DNA from: Bradyrhizobium sp. KBS0727 | Lineage (GTDB): Bacteria; Pseudomonadota; Alphaproteobacteria; Rhizobiales; Xanthobacteraceae | Length of the DNA stretch: 64,000 bases | Direction of reading: 5' to 3' | Assembly: GCF_005937885.2 (NCBI RefSeq) | Contig: NZ_CP042176.1 | Location: forward strand, 6,071,501-6,135,500 | In this document: positions 1 through 7,516 of the stretch, in pieces | Numbering within the stretch: position 1 is the stretch's first letter | Layout: each line of letters starts with the position of its first letter | Program-made: the position numbers and the translations under genes | Notes under the pieces: model-generated | What the model saw: the letters and a program-made list of their open reading frames with translations, nothing else | What the model was told of the DNA's origin: nothing | The model's database searches: none

Positions 1-163
1 GCCGGCCTGGTGGGTCAATTTCCGCATCATCGAGGAAGGAAGCTGGGGTTCGCGCGGCGGTGTGCTGTCGTTCTTCGATCTGCTCGAGCACGGCGCATCC
101 CACTTTGCGCCGGAGCGCGCCGCGGCGATCCGCACCGCGCTTGCCGTCAAGTACGAGAGATAG
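1..163 (+). CDS. C-terminal fragment of an unidentified protein
   Basis: The window opens inside a gene. Its last 53 codons are readable in the frame starting at base 2 and end at the TAG at 161-163. The visible tail contains WWVNFRIIEEGSWG and ends in AVKYER. It has no obvious membrane segment, and I do not recognise the family from this fragment. It lies 56 bases before the crotonase gene on the same strand, so it could be the upstream member of the same catabolic transcription unit, but nothing in the fragment shows its function. Confidence 0.6.
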   Translation, partial: PAWWVNFRIIEEGSWGSRGGVLSFFDLLEHGASHFAPERAAAIRTALAVKYER

Positions 164-219
164 CCGCCTCTTGAAGGCCGCATCGGAACTTTCGCGTATC
201 AAACAGAGGAAACCAAGCC

Positions 220-999
220 ATGACCGCAGAGGGAAAAATCCGAACCGAAACCCATGACCGCGTGTTCAGGATCATCATCGACAATCCGGCGAAGAAGAAT
301 GCGTTTTCGCCGGCCATGATGGAGCAATTGTCGGACGCACTGACGGAACTGCACAACAACGAGAGCCATTGGGTCGGCGTCATCTGCGCCGAGGGCAAGG
401 ATTTCACGGCCGGCCTCGACATGCCGAAGTTCTTCGGCCCCAACGCCGAGAAGCGAAATATCAGGGAAGGCAATGTCGACGTGTTCGGCCTCGGCAAGCG
501 TTGCAGGAAGCCGATCGTCACCGCGGTGCAAGGCATCGTGTTCACCATCGGCATCGAGCTGATGCTGGCGGGTGATATCGTCGTCGCCGCCGATGACAGC
601 CGGTTCTGCCAGATGGAATCCAAACGCGGCATTGCGCCGTTCGGCGGCGCGCATTTCCGCTTCCTGTCGCGCACCGGCTGGGGCAACGCGATGTATCACC
701 TGTTGCTGTGCGATGAATTCAGCGCGGCCCGCGCCCGCGAGATCGGGCTGGTCCAGGAGGTGGTGCCGGCCGGCCAGCAGATCGAACGCGCGATGCAGCT
801 CGCCGCGATCATTGCGCGGAATGCGCCGCTCGGCATCCAGGTGACCAAGGAGGCTGCCGCTAAATATGTCGAGCACGGCGAGGCCGCGGCGATCGCCTAC
901 ATTCCGTCGATTCGCGAGCGGGTGCTGAACAGCGCCGACGCCAAAGAAGGCATTCAATCCTTCATCGAGCGGCGCGCCGCCGTGTTTCAGGGCCGGTGA
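220..999 (+). CDS. Enoyl-CoA hydratase/isomerase (crotonase) family protein
   Basis: This 259-residue protein has the length and layout of a single-domain crotonase, which hydrates or isomerises acyl-CoA thioesters in the cytoplasm. The oxyanion-hole segments are FTAGLD (residues 62-67) and GIVFTIG (105-111). Glutamates at about 113 (GIELMLAGD) and 133 (QMESKRG) fall where the two catalytic Glu residues of enoyl-CoA hydratase lie, so the enzyme is probably a true hydratase. The exact acyl-CoA substrate cannot be read from the sequence. The hydratase-like gene downstream starts 4 bases after the stop, which indicates an operon and probably a shared degradation route. Confidence 0.9.
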   Translation: MTAEGKIRTETHDRVFRIIIDNPAKKNAFSPAMMEQLSDALTELHNNESHWVGVICAEGKDFTAGLDMPKFFGPNAEKRNIREGNVDVFGLGKRCRKPIVTAVQGIVFTIGIELMLAGDIVVAADDSRFCQMESKRGIAPFGGAHFRFLSRTGWGNAMYHLLLCDEFSAARAREIGLVQEVVPAGQQIERAMQLAAIIARNAPLGIQVTKEAAAKYVEHGEAAAIAYIPSIRERVLNSADAKEGIQSFIERRAAVFQGR

Positions 1000-1003
1000 G
1001 CAA

Positions 1004-1792
1004 GTGAAGCCGATTTCAGGAAAGCAGCGGGAACTGGCGGATTTGCTGGTCGAGGCGCGCCGCAACGCGTCTCAGCTGTCCTCGCTGCCGGATGACCTAG
1101 TGCCGGCAACGGCCACCGAGGCCTATGCCGTGAACCGGATCGTGGCGGAGCGGCTCGGCTGGGAGCCGCTCGGCTGGAAGATAGCCGGAACGACCGACGG
1201 GGTACGGAACAAGCTCCGGCTCGACGGACCGATCTATGGCAGGACGTTTCGTCGCTTCGCATGCACCTCGCCTGCGCGTTTTGGAGCCGCGGAATTGCTC
1301 GACCCCCTGATCGAATGCGAGTTCTTCGTCACGCTCGCGCGCGACCTGCCGCCGCGAGACGCGCCGTGGACGCTGCCCGAGACCATCGAGGCGATCGGCG
1401 AGGTTCACGCAGGCATCGAAGTCGCGGAGTGCCGTTACGCGCGAGCCGCCCTGCCCCCGATGCCAGCCATTCTCGCCGACGGCAGCGCTTCGGGGCGCTA
1501 CGTGTTCGGCGACAGGATCGAGAACTGGCGCGAAGGACTTGCGTCGATTCCGGTCCGGCTCGAAGTGGACGGCGCGTTGCGCCGCGAGGGCATCGGCGCC
1601 GACGTCATGGGCGACCCGTTGCGGCCGCTGTGGTGGCTGGCCGAACAGCGCCGGCATTGGGGCGACGGACTTCGCGCCGGGGAAACCATCAGCACCGGTT
1701 CGATGACAGGCATGCTGCCGGTGCGCGGTGGCCAGCATGTTCGCGCGCGCTTCGGCGATACGGCGACCATCGAGATCACAATCGATCCTTGA
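1004..1792 (+). CDS. 2-keto-4-pentenoate hydratase-like protein (FAH/MhpD family)
   Basis: This 262-residue protein resembles MhpD/TesE-type hydratases of the fumarylacetoacetate hydrolase superfamily, which add water to 2-hydroxypenta-2,4-dienoate in meta-cleavage pathways. Family-like features are the early GWKIAGT segment, the ECEFFVTLARDLP stretch with acidic metal-ligand candidates, the GEVHAGIEVAE segment and the late GETISTGSMTG motif. The start is GTG at 1004, 4 bases after the crotonase stop, which points to translational coupling. Related decarboxylases (4-oxalocrotonate decarboxylase) share this fold, so the reaction is likely but not certain. No ring-cleavage dioxygenase is visible in the window. 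Confidence 0.82.
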   Translation: MKPISGKQRELADLLVEARRNASQLSSLPDDLVPATATEAYAVNRIVAERLGWEPLGWKIAGTTDGVRNKLRLDGPIYGRTFRRFACTSPARFGAAELLDPLIECEFFVTLARDLPPRDAPWTLPETIEAIGEVHAGIEVAECRYARAALPPMPAILADGSASGRYVFGDRIENWREGLASIPVRLEVDGALRREGIGADVMGDPLRPLWWLAEQRRHWGDGLRAGETISTGSMTGMLPVRGGQHVRARFGDTATIEITIDP

Positions 1793-1858
1793 CGGGTTCG
1801 GCTTGATGCTGGTCTGAACCCGAAGCGCACGCAGGACGATTTAAGGGCCGCTAGCCGT

Positions 1859-2632
1859 TCAGGATTCCAGAGAAGCCAGGGGAACGTCGAGCGCGTAAAC
1901 AAACCCGTCCGGCTGATAGGAGAGCTTGACGTCACCTTTCAGCTGCCGACCGAGCGTCTCGATCAGGCGCGTGCCAAAACTCTGTCTGCTAGGCGCCGTG
2001 ACCGACGGTCCGCCCTGTTCTTTCCAGGTGAACCGCAATCGCGCGGACGCCGCATCCACGGCCCAACTGACGTCCACATGACCATCGGGCACCGACAACG
2101 CACCGAATTTCGTGGTGTTGGTGCAGAGCTCGTTGAGGGTCATCGCGATCGCGATCACGGCACCCGATGCGATGTCGACGCCAGGGCCGTCGATCGAAAA
2201 CCTCGGCCTGTCCACATTGTCGAAAGGTTCGGTCGCGCCGCTGACGATTTTTCGCAGGTCGGCGCCGGTCCAGCGCACCTGCAACAGAAGATCGTGGGCC
2301 CGGCCGAGCGCCAGCAATCGCCCTTCGATCGCGTGCTGCGCATCACGCATGCTCGGCGCATTGCGCAGGCTTTGCGACGCAATGGCGCCAACCGTTGCGA
2401 GCGTGTTCTTGATGCGATGATGCAGCTCTTCCAGGATGAGCTTCTGAAGCTTGTCAGCCGCCTCGCGCTCCTTGGCGTCGATACCGGCTTGCGCCAGCAG
2501 CGTCTCGGCGCTGAGCTTGGCCTGCGTCAGCAACAACCGCAGGCTGACGTTTTCAGCCGCCAGCAGCTCCTGGGGAGACGCCGGATCGGACGCCAGGCCG
2601 GCGTCGACCAGATCATGGTCGGTTTTCAACAT
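1859..2632 (-). CDS. HWE/HisKA_2-type sensor histidine kinase, cytoplasmic
   Basis: I place the start at ATG 2632, giving 257 residues. There is no membrane segment, so the kinase is soluble. An N-terminal helical region leads into the HisKA_2 dimerisation segment with the phospho-acceptor motif LHHRIKN near residue 72. The ATPase N-box reads NELCTNTTKFG and the later WKE matches the W-x-E of HWE kinases. In this family the N-box His is more usual; here it is Asn. HWE kinases often feed the alphaproteobacterial general stress response. The response regulator gene lies directly upstream on the same strand and is the likely partner. No sensory domain such as PAS is visible, so the signal probably comes from elsewhere. 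Confidence 0.87.
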   Translation of the reverse strand: MLKTDHDLVDAGLASDPASPQELLAAENVSLRLLLTQAKLSAETLLAQAGIDAKEREAADKLQKLILEELHHRIKNTLATVGAIASQSLRNAPSMRDAQHAIEGRLLALGRAHDLLLQVRWTGADLRKIVSGATEPFDNVDRPRFSIDGPGVDIASGAVIAIAMTLNELCTNTTKFGALSVPDGHVDVSWAVDAASARLRFTWKEQGGPSVTAPSRQSFGTRLIETLGRQLKGDVKLSYQPDGFVYALDVPLASLES

Positions 2633-2740
2633 CGGCAATGGGTACCACCATCCGTCCGTTTCCGGTCATTTCTTTCCGGTAACGATTTCGGCAGGCTGCA
2701 TGGAAACGTTGCCGGGATGACGACGTTCGGTCCGCAGAGA

Positions 2741-3127
2741 TCAGACATGGCCGAGCATCCCCCGTATTTCCGCTACGATTTCGACGGTATCCAGCGGTTT
2801 TCCGAAGAAGCGGCTGTCTTCCGGGATGTCGCTCTTCGACAACTTCAGTTGCCCGGACGCCAGGATGATCTTGATCCGTGGCCAGCGCTCATGGACGGCC
2901 AGCGCAAGCTGCAGGCCGCTCATGCTGCCCGGCATCTGAATGTCGGTGAACAGCAGCACGATATCGGACCTGGACTGGAGGATGGCGAGCGCTTCGTCCG
3001 CGTCCACCGCCTCGACCGGGAGATAGCCGGCATCCTCGACCATATCGACCGCCCGCATGCGCAGCAGCATCTCGTCTTCGACGACGAGGATGACGGGTGG
3101 CAAAAGCGTGCGATCCAGGGCCATCAT
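2741..3127 (-). CDS. Single-domain response regulator (CheY-like receiver)
   Basis: The 128-residue product is a receiver domain with no output domain. It has the acidic pocket VVEDE near residue 18, the phosphorylation site FTDIQMPG (Asp62) and the late FFGKPL lysine. I chose ATG 3127 because the frame upstream opens only with TTG and encodes a non-family-like stretch. It precedes the HWE kinase on the same strand by about 108 bases, so the two probably form a phosphorelay. A candidate EcfG promoter lies at 3273-3297 on this strand. The product most likely passes phosphate on or sequesters a partner rather than binding DNA. Confidence 0.88.
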   Translation of the reverse strand: MMALDRTLLPPVILVVEDEMLLRMRAVDMVEDAGYLPVEAVDADEALAILQSRSDIVLLFTDIQMPGSMSGLQLALAVHERWPRIKIILASGQLKLSKSDIPEDSRFFGKPLDTVEIVAEIRGMLGHV

Positions 3128-3272
3128 GGCTCGCGATGCGCGGTCACCGGAAGCCCGGCAAAGCGAGCACCGACGTTCCCAGAAGCATTGCGAGGGCCGC
3201 AAGAGATTTGATCATATCAAGCTGCTGACTGTGGCGGATCGCCAATCCCGCTGCGCTTGGGGATTGGTTGGC

Positions 3273-3297
3273 AACGAAGCCGAAGCTGCAAAGTTCC
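3273..3297 (-). promoter_or_regulatory. Candidate EcfG (general stress sigma) promoter
   Basis: On the minus strand the sequence reads GGAAC, 16 bases, then CGTT, which matches the alphaproteobacterial EcfG consensus GGAAC-N16/17-CGTT. It points toward the response regulator/HWE kinase pair whose first ATG is at 3127, leaving a leader of about 140 bases. The match is by eye, with no expression evidence. Confidence 0.6.
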
Positions 3298-3436
3298 GAG
3301 AGATGCAGCTTTATATTGATCGCTTCCGTCTCGCGGCGCCTGGCGATGGGCGAATAGCCACTTCCGCCCGTCTCCTGGCGGGTATAGATTCAGCCCGATC
3401 GCACCGCCGCAGGCACCGTCAATCGGAGGCATTTGC

Positions 3437-3844
3437 ATGCGCGCTGTTGTTTTGATGACCGCATTTCTGATTGGCCTTGCCTCACCAACATCAGCCGCCG
3501 ACGATGTCGCCACAGCCCAAGGCGTCATCCGCGCGCAGGAACAGGCGCTCGGCCACGACGACGCGGCGGCGGCCTATTCCTATGCGGCGCCGGCGATCCG
3601 GCAGCTGTTTCCGCAGGCCGATATCTTCATGTTCATGGTCCAGAACAGCTATGCCCCGATCTACCGCCACAAGAGCTTCGAGTTCGGCGAGGCGCGCGCC
3701 GCCGATGGCTACATTGCGCAGCGCGTCCATATCATCGACGCCAATGGCGAGGCCTGGGAGGCGCTCTACACGCTGGAGACGCAGCCGGACGGCAGCCTGA
3801 AGATCACGGGATGCTCGCTGTTGAAGGCCGGTCAGGCGGTCTGA
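3437..3844 (+). CDS. DUF4864 domain-containing exported protein
   Basis: This 135-residue protein begins with a signal peptide (MRAVVLMTAFLIGLASP, cleavage near TSA-ADD) and continues as a DUF4864-like domain. The domain starts with an Ala/Gln-rich helix (VIRAQEQALGHDDAAAAYSY) and has the FMVQNSYAPIY segment and the terminal GCSLLKAG typical of that family. The fold is probably NTF2-like and the location periplasmic; its function is unknown. The last 13 bases overlap the 3' end of the convergent MFS gene. It is probably transcribed alone, since no same-strand neighbour is close. Confidence 0.8.
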   Translation: MRAVVLMTAFLIGLASPTSAADDVATAQGVIRAQEQALGHDDAAAAYSYAAPAIRQLFPQADIFMFMVQNSYAPIYRHKSFEFGEARAADGYIAQRVHIIDANGEAWEALYTLETQPDGSLKITGCSLLKAGQAV

Positions 3845-5049
3845 GCCACGCCCGCTTTCGGTTGATAGCCGCGCGCCCGGATCAGCAGCGCGACCATGAT
3901 GGTGACGTTGACCAGATTCCAGGCGACGCCGTTCAGGAACGCCGCGGCGTAGGAGCCGGTGGCGTCGAAGATCACGCCGGAGATCCAGCCGCCGAACGAC
4001 ATTCCGAACACCGAGGCGAAGATCACGATGCCCACTCTCGTAGCGGCTTGCGAGGCCGGCATCGCCTCGCGCACGATGATCGCATAGCTCGGCACGATGC
4101 CGCCCTGGAACAGCCCGAACATCGCGGAGATGATGTAGAGCGAGGTCAGGCTGTCGAAGAACAGGTAGAACAACAGCGCCGAGCCCTGCGCGACCGAACC
4201 GATCAGGAGCGTGGGGATGCCGCCGATCCGGTCGGCAAGGAAGCCCGAGCCGATCCGGCTGATGATGCCGAAACCCAGCATCAGCGACAGCATCTCGGCG
4301 CCGCGTGCCACGCCGTAGCCGAGATCGCCGCAATAGGCGACGATATGAACCTGCGGCATCGACATCGCCACGCAGCAGGCGATGCTGGCGAGCGCCAGGA
4401 TCGCCGTCAGCGTATTGGTGGAGAGCCGCAGATTGACGCGCGGCGGCGGCGCATTGACATGGTCGCGCTGCGTCCCGGCGCCCATCAGCATGCGCAAGCC
4501 GATCAGCGCCAGCGTCATCGCCACCGCGGTGAAGATGCCGACCGCGATATGGGTATGGCGCCAGCCGTAGGTCTGCATGCCCCAGTTCACCAGCGGCGGC
4601 CAGATCGTGCCGCCGATGTAATTGCCGGAGGCGGCGATCGCGACCGCGAGCCCGCGGTAGCGGTTGAACCAGTGCGAGGCCTCCGCCATCAGCGGCCCGA
4701 ACGTCGCCGACGACGACAGCCCGATCGCAAAATGCACCAGGATAAATTGCCATATTGAAGTTGACAGCCCGGCGCCGATATAGCCGAGGCCCAGAATGCC
4801 GATGCCGAGCCCGATCGCGGTGACGATGCCATAGCGGTCGGTGATCTTGCCGGTCAGCACCCCGCCGGATCCGAATCCGAGCATCACCAAGGTAAAGGCC
4901 AGCGACGCCGTGCCGCGGCTCGCGGCGAATTCCGTCTGCACCACCGGGAGCGCGACCACGACCGACCACATGCCGACGCTGCCGAGCGAGCCGATCAGGA
5001 CGGCGACGGCAAGCCGGGTCCATGCCCGGCGCGAATCGGGAACGAACAT
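3832..5049 (-). CDS. MFS transporter
   Basis: From ATG 5049 this is a 405-residue inner-membrane protein with about 12 hydrophobic segments. The loop motif after segment 2, GGVLTGKITDRYG, is the diagnostic major facilitator signature, and the equivalent GSGFLADRIGG occurs in the second half. A longer GTG start at 5085 exists but adds a charged, unhydrophobic leader. The layout resembles the oxalate/formate or monocarboxylate antiporter-like branch, but the substrate cannot be assigned. It converges on the DUF4864 gene with a 13-base overlap, so the two are not co-transcribed. Confidence 0.9.
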   Translation of the reverse strand: MFVPDSRRAWTRLAVAVLIGSLGSVGMWSVVVALPVVQTEFAASRGTASLAFTLVMLGFGSGGVLTGKITDRYGIVTAIGLGIGILGLGYIGAGLSTSIWQFILVHFAIGLSSSATFGPLMAEASHWFNRYRGLAVAIAASGNYIGGTIWPPLVNWGMQTYGWRHTHIAVGIFTAVAMTLALIGLRMLMGAGTQRDHVNAPPPRVNLRLSTNTLTAILALASIACCVAMSMPQVHIVAYCGDLGYGVARGAEMLSLMLGFGIISRIGSGFLADRIGGIPTLLIGSVAQGSALLFYLFFDSLTSLYIISAMFGLFQGGIVPSYAIIVREAMPASQAATRVGIVIFASVFGMSFGGWISGVIFDATGSYAAAFLNGVAWNLVNVTIMVALLIRARGYQPKAGVAQTA

Positions 5050-5222
5050 GTCGGAATCTCGGGTGAGGTAAGAAGAAATTTCCACGGCGGCGCAACTTCT
5101 TCGGCTAATGCCTCTGGGTCAAGCCACAATGGCGCGATATTGGGCATGCAGATGTGGAGGGACACACTCTCAGTCATTCGCGCCGCCTTGGCGAAACAGT
5201 TCAACCCGTTTACCATGAAGCC

Positions 5223-5666
5223 ATGTTCGTTCGCCTGACCCGACACATGCGCAGGAAAGCAGGGTGGTTTGCCGCTCTGCTTTATCTATTCTGCGTGCTC
5301 GCGCCCGGCGTGGCACTGGCGCTCGGCGATGCCGCGAGCTGCCTGCCGGCCGGCGTCCAAATAACATCAACCGAGCATGTCCATAACACGCAACCGATGC
5401 CGGCCGCGCATCAGCATCATCAGCCGGAGGCCGGCCAGGATTCCGGTGTCGGCCTGGCCCAACATGCGCAACATCAGCATGACGGCCAGCATCAACATGA
5501 CGGTTCGCCCGGGCCGTGCTGCGCCATGCTCTGCCTGTCCGCGATCGCTGCCGATCTGCCCGCGATTGCCAAGCCGTCGCAGCCGATCTCGGTCTGCAGC
5601 TTCGCGGACTTCCAGCGCCTGCCCAACGAGGCGCCTGAACGGCTCTATCGTCCCCCCATCGCCTGA
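5223..5666 (+). CDS. Small exported His/Cys-rich protein heading the copper module
   Basis: From ATG 5223 the product has 147 residues: a basic N-terminus, one hydrophobic signal or anchor segment (residues about 15-35), a very His-rich middle (AHQHHQPEA, QHQHDGQHQHDG), a Cys cluster GPCCAMLCLSA, and a Pro-rich tail ending ERLYRPPIA. The His and Cys clusters suggest binding of copper or another soft metal in the periplasm. It is the first gene of the heavy-metal island. The order of parts (signal, Cys cluster, tail with RPP) is the same as in the small proteins at 10074 and 15559. The family may be close to DUF2946, but I cannot confirm that. The alternative start at 5154 adds 23 residues without hydrophobic character. 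Confidence 0.72.
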   Translation: MFVRLTRHMRRKAGWFAALLYLFCVLAPGVALALGDAASCLPAGVQITSTEHVHNTQPMPAAHQHHQPEAGQDSGVGLAQHAQHQHDGQHQHDGSPGPCCAMLCLSAIAADLPAIAKPSQPISVCSFADFQRLPNEAPERLYRPPIA

Positions 5667-5744
5667 TTTGACGAACCGATTTGGGTCGTCGCGCGCGTGA
5701 GCGCGCGCGTACGCGTGGTCCATCGACAAATCAGGGATTTCTCC

Positions 5745-6068
5745 ATGTCTGCGCAGTTCGGGGCGAGGCTCACCGCCGTTGGTTCGGCGGCGGCGCGTCA
5801 TTGCATCTCAAGATTCATCATCCTCGCGATGGCGATCGTGACAGCCGGTTTCACACCTGCCGCAGCGCGCGCGTGGCATAGCTGTCCGAAGGACGGCGTC
5901 GCTTTCGCTCGCCTATGCCCCGCCGATGCCGCGGAGAGAACCGCCGGCGTCGGATATCGCTCGACCATTGCGCCCTATACCAGCCTGCGCCCCTCGGCAC
6001 CGGCGCCCTGGCGCGCGCGCAACGACAGCGTCACGCCGCAACCGAAAACCGGACGGGAGCCGAAATGA
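5745..6068 (+). CDS. Small exported protein coupled to the outer membrane factor
   Basis: This 107-residue protein has an N-terminal hydrophobic segment (RFIILAMAIVTAGFTPAAA) that looks like a signal peptide, followed by WHSCPKDG and LCPADA with two cysteines and a Pro/Arg-rich tail. Its TGA overlaps the ATG of the next gene (ATGA at 6065-6068), the usual sign of translational coupling, which supports it being real. I do not recognise a family. Its place inside the copper island suggests a periplasmic accessory role. It could also be a leader frame whose main purpose is to couple translation. Confidence 0.5.
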   Translation: MSAQFGARLTAVGSAAARHCISRFIILAMAIVTAGFTPAAARAWHSCPKDGVAFARLCPADAAERTAGVGYRSTIAPYTSLRPSAPAPWRARNDSVTPQPKTGREPK

Positions 6069-7504
6069 ACACCCGTTTTACCTTACGCGGACCTGCGCTC
6101 GGGTTCGTACTGACAGCGGGCCTCGCGCTGTCCGGTTGCGCCTCGTTCCTGCCAGACAGCGGCATGGGCGTCGTCGCAGACGTCGCTAATCAGACCATCG
6201 GCAAGGAGGTGGCCTTCGTGCGCTCGGCCGACGACGCCGAGCATGCCGATGGCACCGTCAAGCGCTTGCTCGGCCGCCCTTTGAGCGCCGACGCCGCGGT
6301 GCAGGTTGCGCTTCTCGGCAACAAGGGGCTGCAAGCCGCCTACAACGAACTGGCGCTGGCGGAAATCGACCTCGTCCAGCAGAGCCTGCCACCGAATCCT
6401 GTCTTTTCGATCTCCCGCATCGCCGGCAATGGCGCCAGCGAACTCGAACGGCAGGTGGTCGGCGATATCCTGGCGCTGGCGACGCTGCCGTTTCGCTCCG
6501 AGATCGCGCGCGAACGGTTCCGGCAGGCGCAATTGCGCGCAGGCCTCGAGACGCTGCGGCTCGCCGCCGAGGTCCGGCGCGCCTATTTCCGCGTCGTCGC
6601 GGCGAACGAGATGGTGGTGCTCCTGACGGACGCGAAATCCACCGCCGAGAGCACGGCGCAGCTTGCCAAGAAACTCGGCGAGACCGGCTCGCTCAACAAG
6701 CTCGACCAGGCCCGCGAGCAGGTGTTCTACGCCGAAACCGCCGCCGAACTCGCCAGCCTGCGCCAGGAAGCGACCAGCGCGCGCGAGCGGCTGGCGCGGC
6801 TGATGGGGCTGTGGGGCGACGATCTCGGCTTCAGACTGCCCGACCGGCTGCCTGCCTTGCCGAAGCGTCCGCAAGCGCTTCCCGGAATCGAAGCCGACGC
6901 CGTCGGTCACCGCATCGACCTGCAGATCGCCCGCATGGAGTTGGCGGCGCTTGAGAAATCGCTCGGCCTCACCGAAGCCACGCGCTTTGTCACGCTGTTC
7001 GACGTTGCCGGCATTTCCAAACGCACCAGTGATCCCGGCGCCCCGGTCCTGCGCGAGCGCGGTTTCGACGTCCTGTTCCAGATCCCGATCTTCGACGGCG
7101 GCGAGGTGCGCGTGCGGCAGGCCGCCGAAACCTACAACCAGGCCTTCAACCGCCTGACCGAAAAGGCGGTCAATGTGCGCTCGGAAGCGCGCGACGCCTA
7201 TCGGGTCTACCGCTCGAGCTACGATATCGCGAACCACTATGCGCGCGAGATCCTGCCGCTGCGCCAGATCATCACCGAGGAGATGCAGCTTCGCTTCTCC
7301 AGCATGCAAATCGACGTCTTCGCGCTGGTGACGGAGGCGCGGCAGCGCATTGCCTCGCTGCGCGCGGCGATATCAGCCAGACGCGAATTCTGGCTGGCGC
7401 AATCCGACCTGCAGACCGCGGTCAACGGCGGCGGATCGGGCGGGCAGCAGGAAAATTCAACGACGGCGGCAACCGCGGTGCAAGCCACCGGCGGCGGACA
7501 CTAA
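6065..7504 (+). CDS. TolC-family outer membrane efflux lipoprotein (CusC-like)
   Basis: From ATG 6065 the product has 479 residues. The N-terminus is a lipoprotein signal with lipobox LSGC (Cys25). The rest is the long helical, Ala/Arg/Glu-rich pattern of outer membrane factors, with two repeats; the second half contains FQIPIFDGGEVRVRQA, a segment highly typical of TolC-family heavy-metal channels. It forms the exit duct across the outer membrane for an RND pump. The CusB/CusA pair lies 3.4 kb downstream with no other outer membrane factor between, so this is its probable partner. A multicopper oxidase gene follows after 12 bases, so it is the second or third gene of a copper operon. Confidence 0.9.
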   Translation: MNTRFTLRGPALGFVLTAGLALSGCASFLPDSGMGVVADVANQTIGKEVAFVRSADDAEHADGTVKRLLGRPLSADAAVQVALLGNKGLQAAYNELALAEIDLVQQSLPPNPVFSISRIAGNGASELERQVVGDILALATLPFRSEIARERFRQAQLRAGLETLRLAAEVRRAYFRVVAANEMVVLLTDAKSTAESTAQLAKKLGETGSLNKLDQAREQVFYAETAAELASLRQEATSARERLARLMGLWGDDLGFRLPDRLPALPKRPQALPGIEADAVGHRIDLQIARMELAALEKSLGLTEATRFVTLFDVAGISKRTSDPGAPVLRERGFDVLFQIPIFDGGEVRVRQAAETYNQAFNRLTEKAVNVRSEARDAYRVYRSSYDIANHYAREILPLRQIITEEMQLRFSSMQIDVFALVTEARQRIASLRAAISARREFWLAQSDLQTAVNGGGSGGQQENSTTAATAVQATGGGH

Positions 7505-7516
7505 AGGAGACGGCAA

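Noticed and set aside
3433..4758. 441-codon plus-strand frame
   Set aside because: It overlaps the DUF4864 gene in another frame and runs antisense to the MFS gene; no domain visible.
5690..5712. Alternating CG hairpin after the first metal-island gene as a terminator
   Set aside because: The stem of CGCGCGC type is not followed by a T-run and the next genes are on the same strand, so it is not reported as a terminator.
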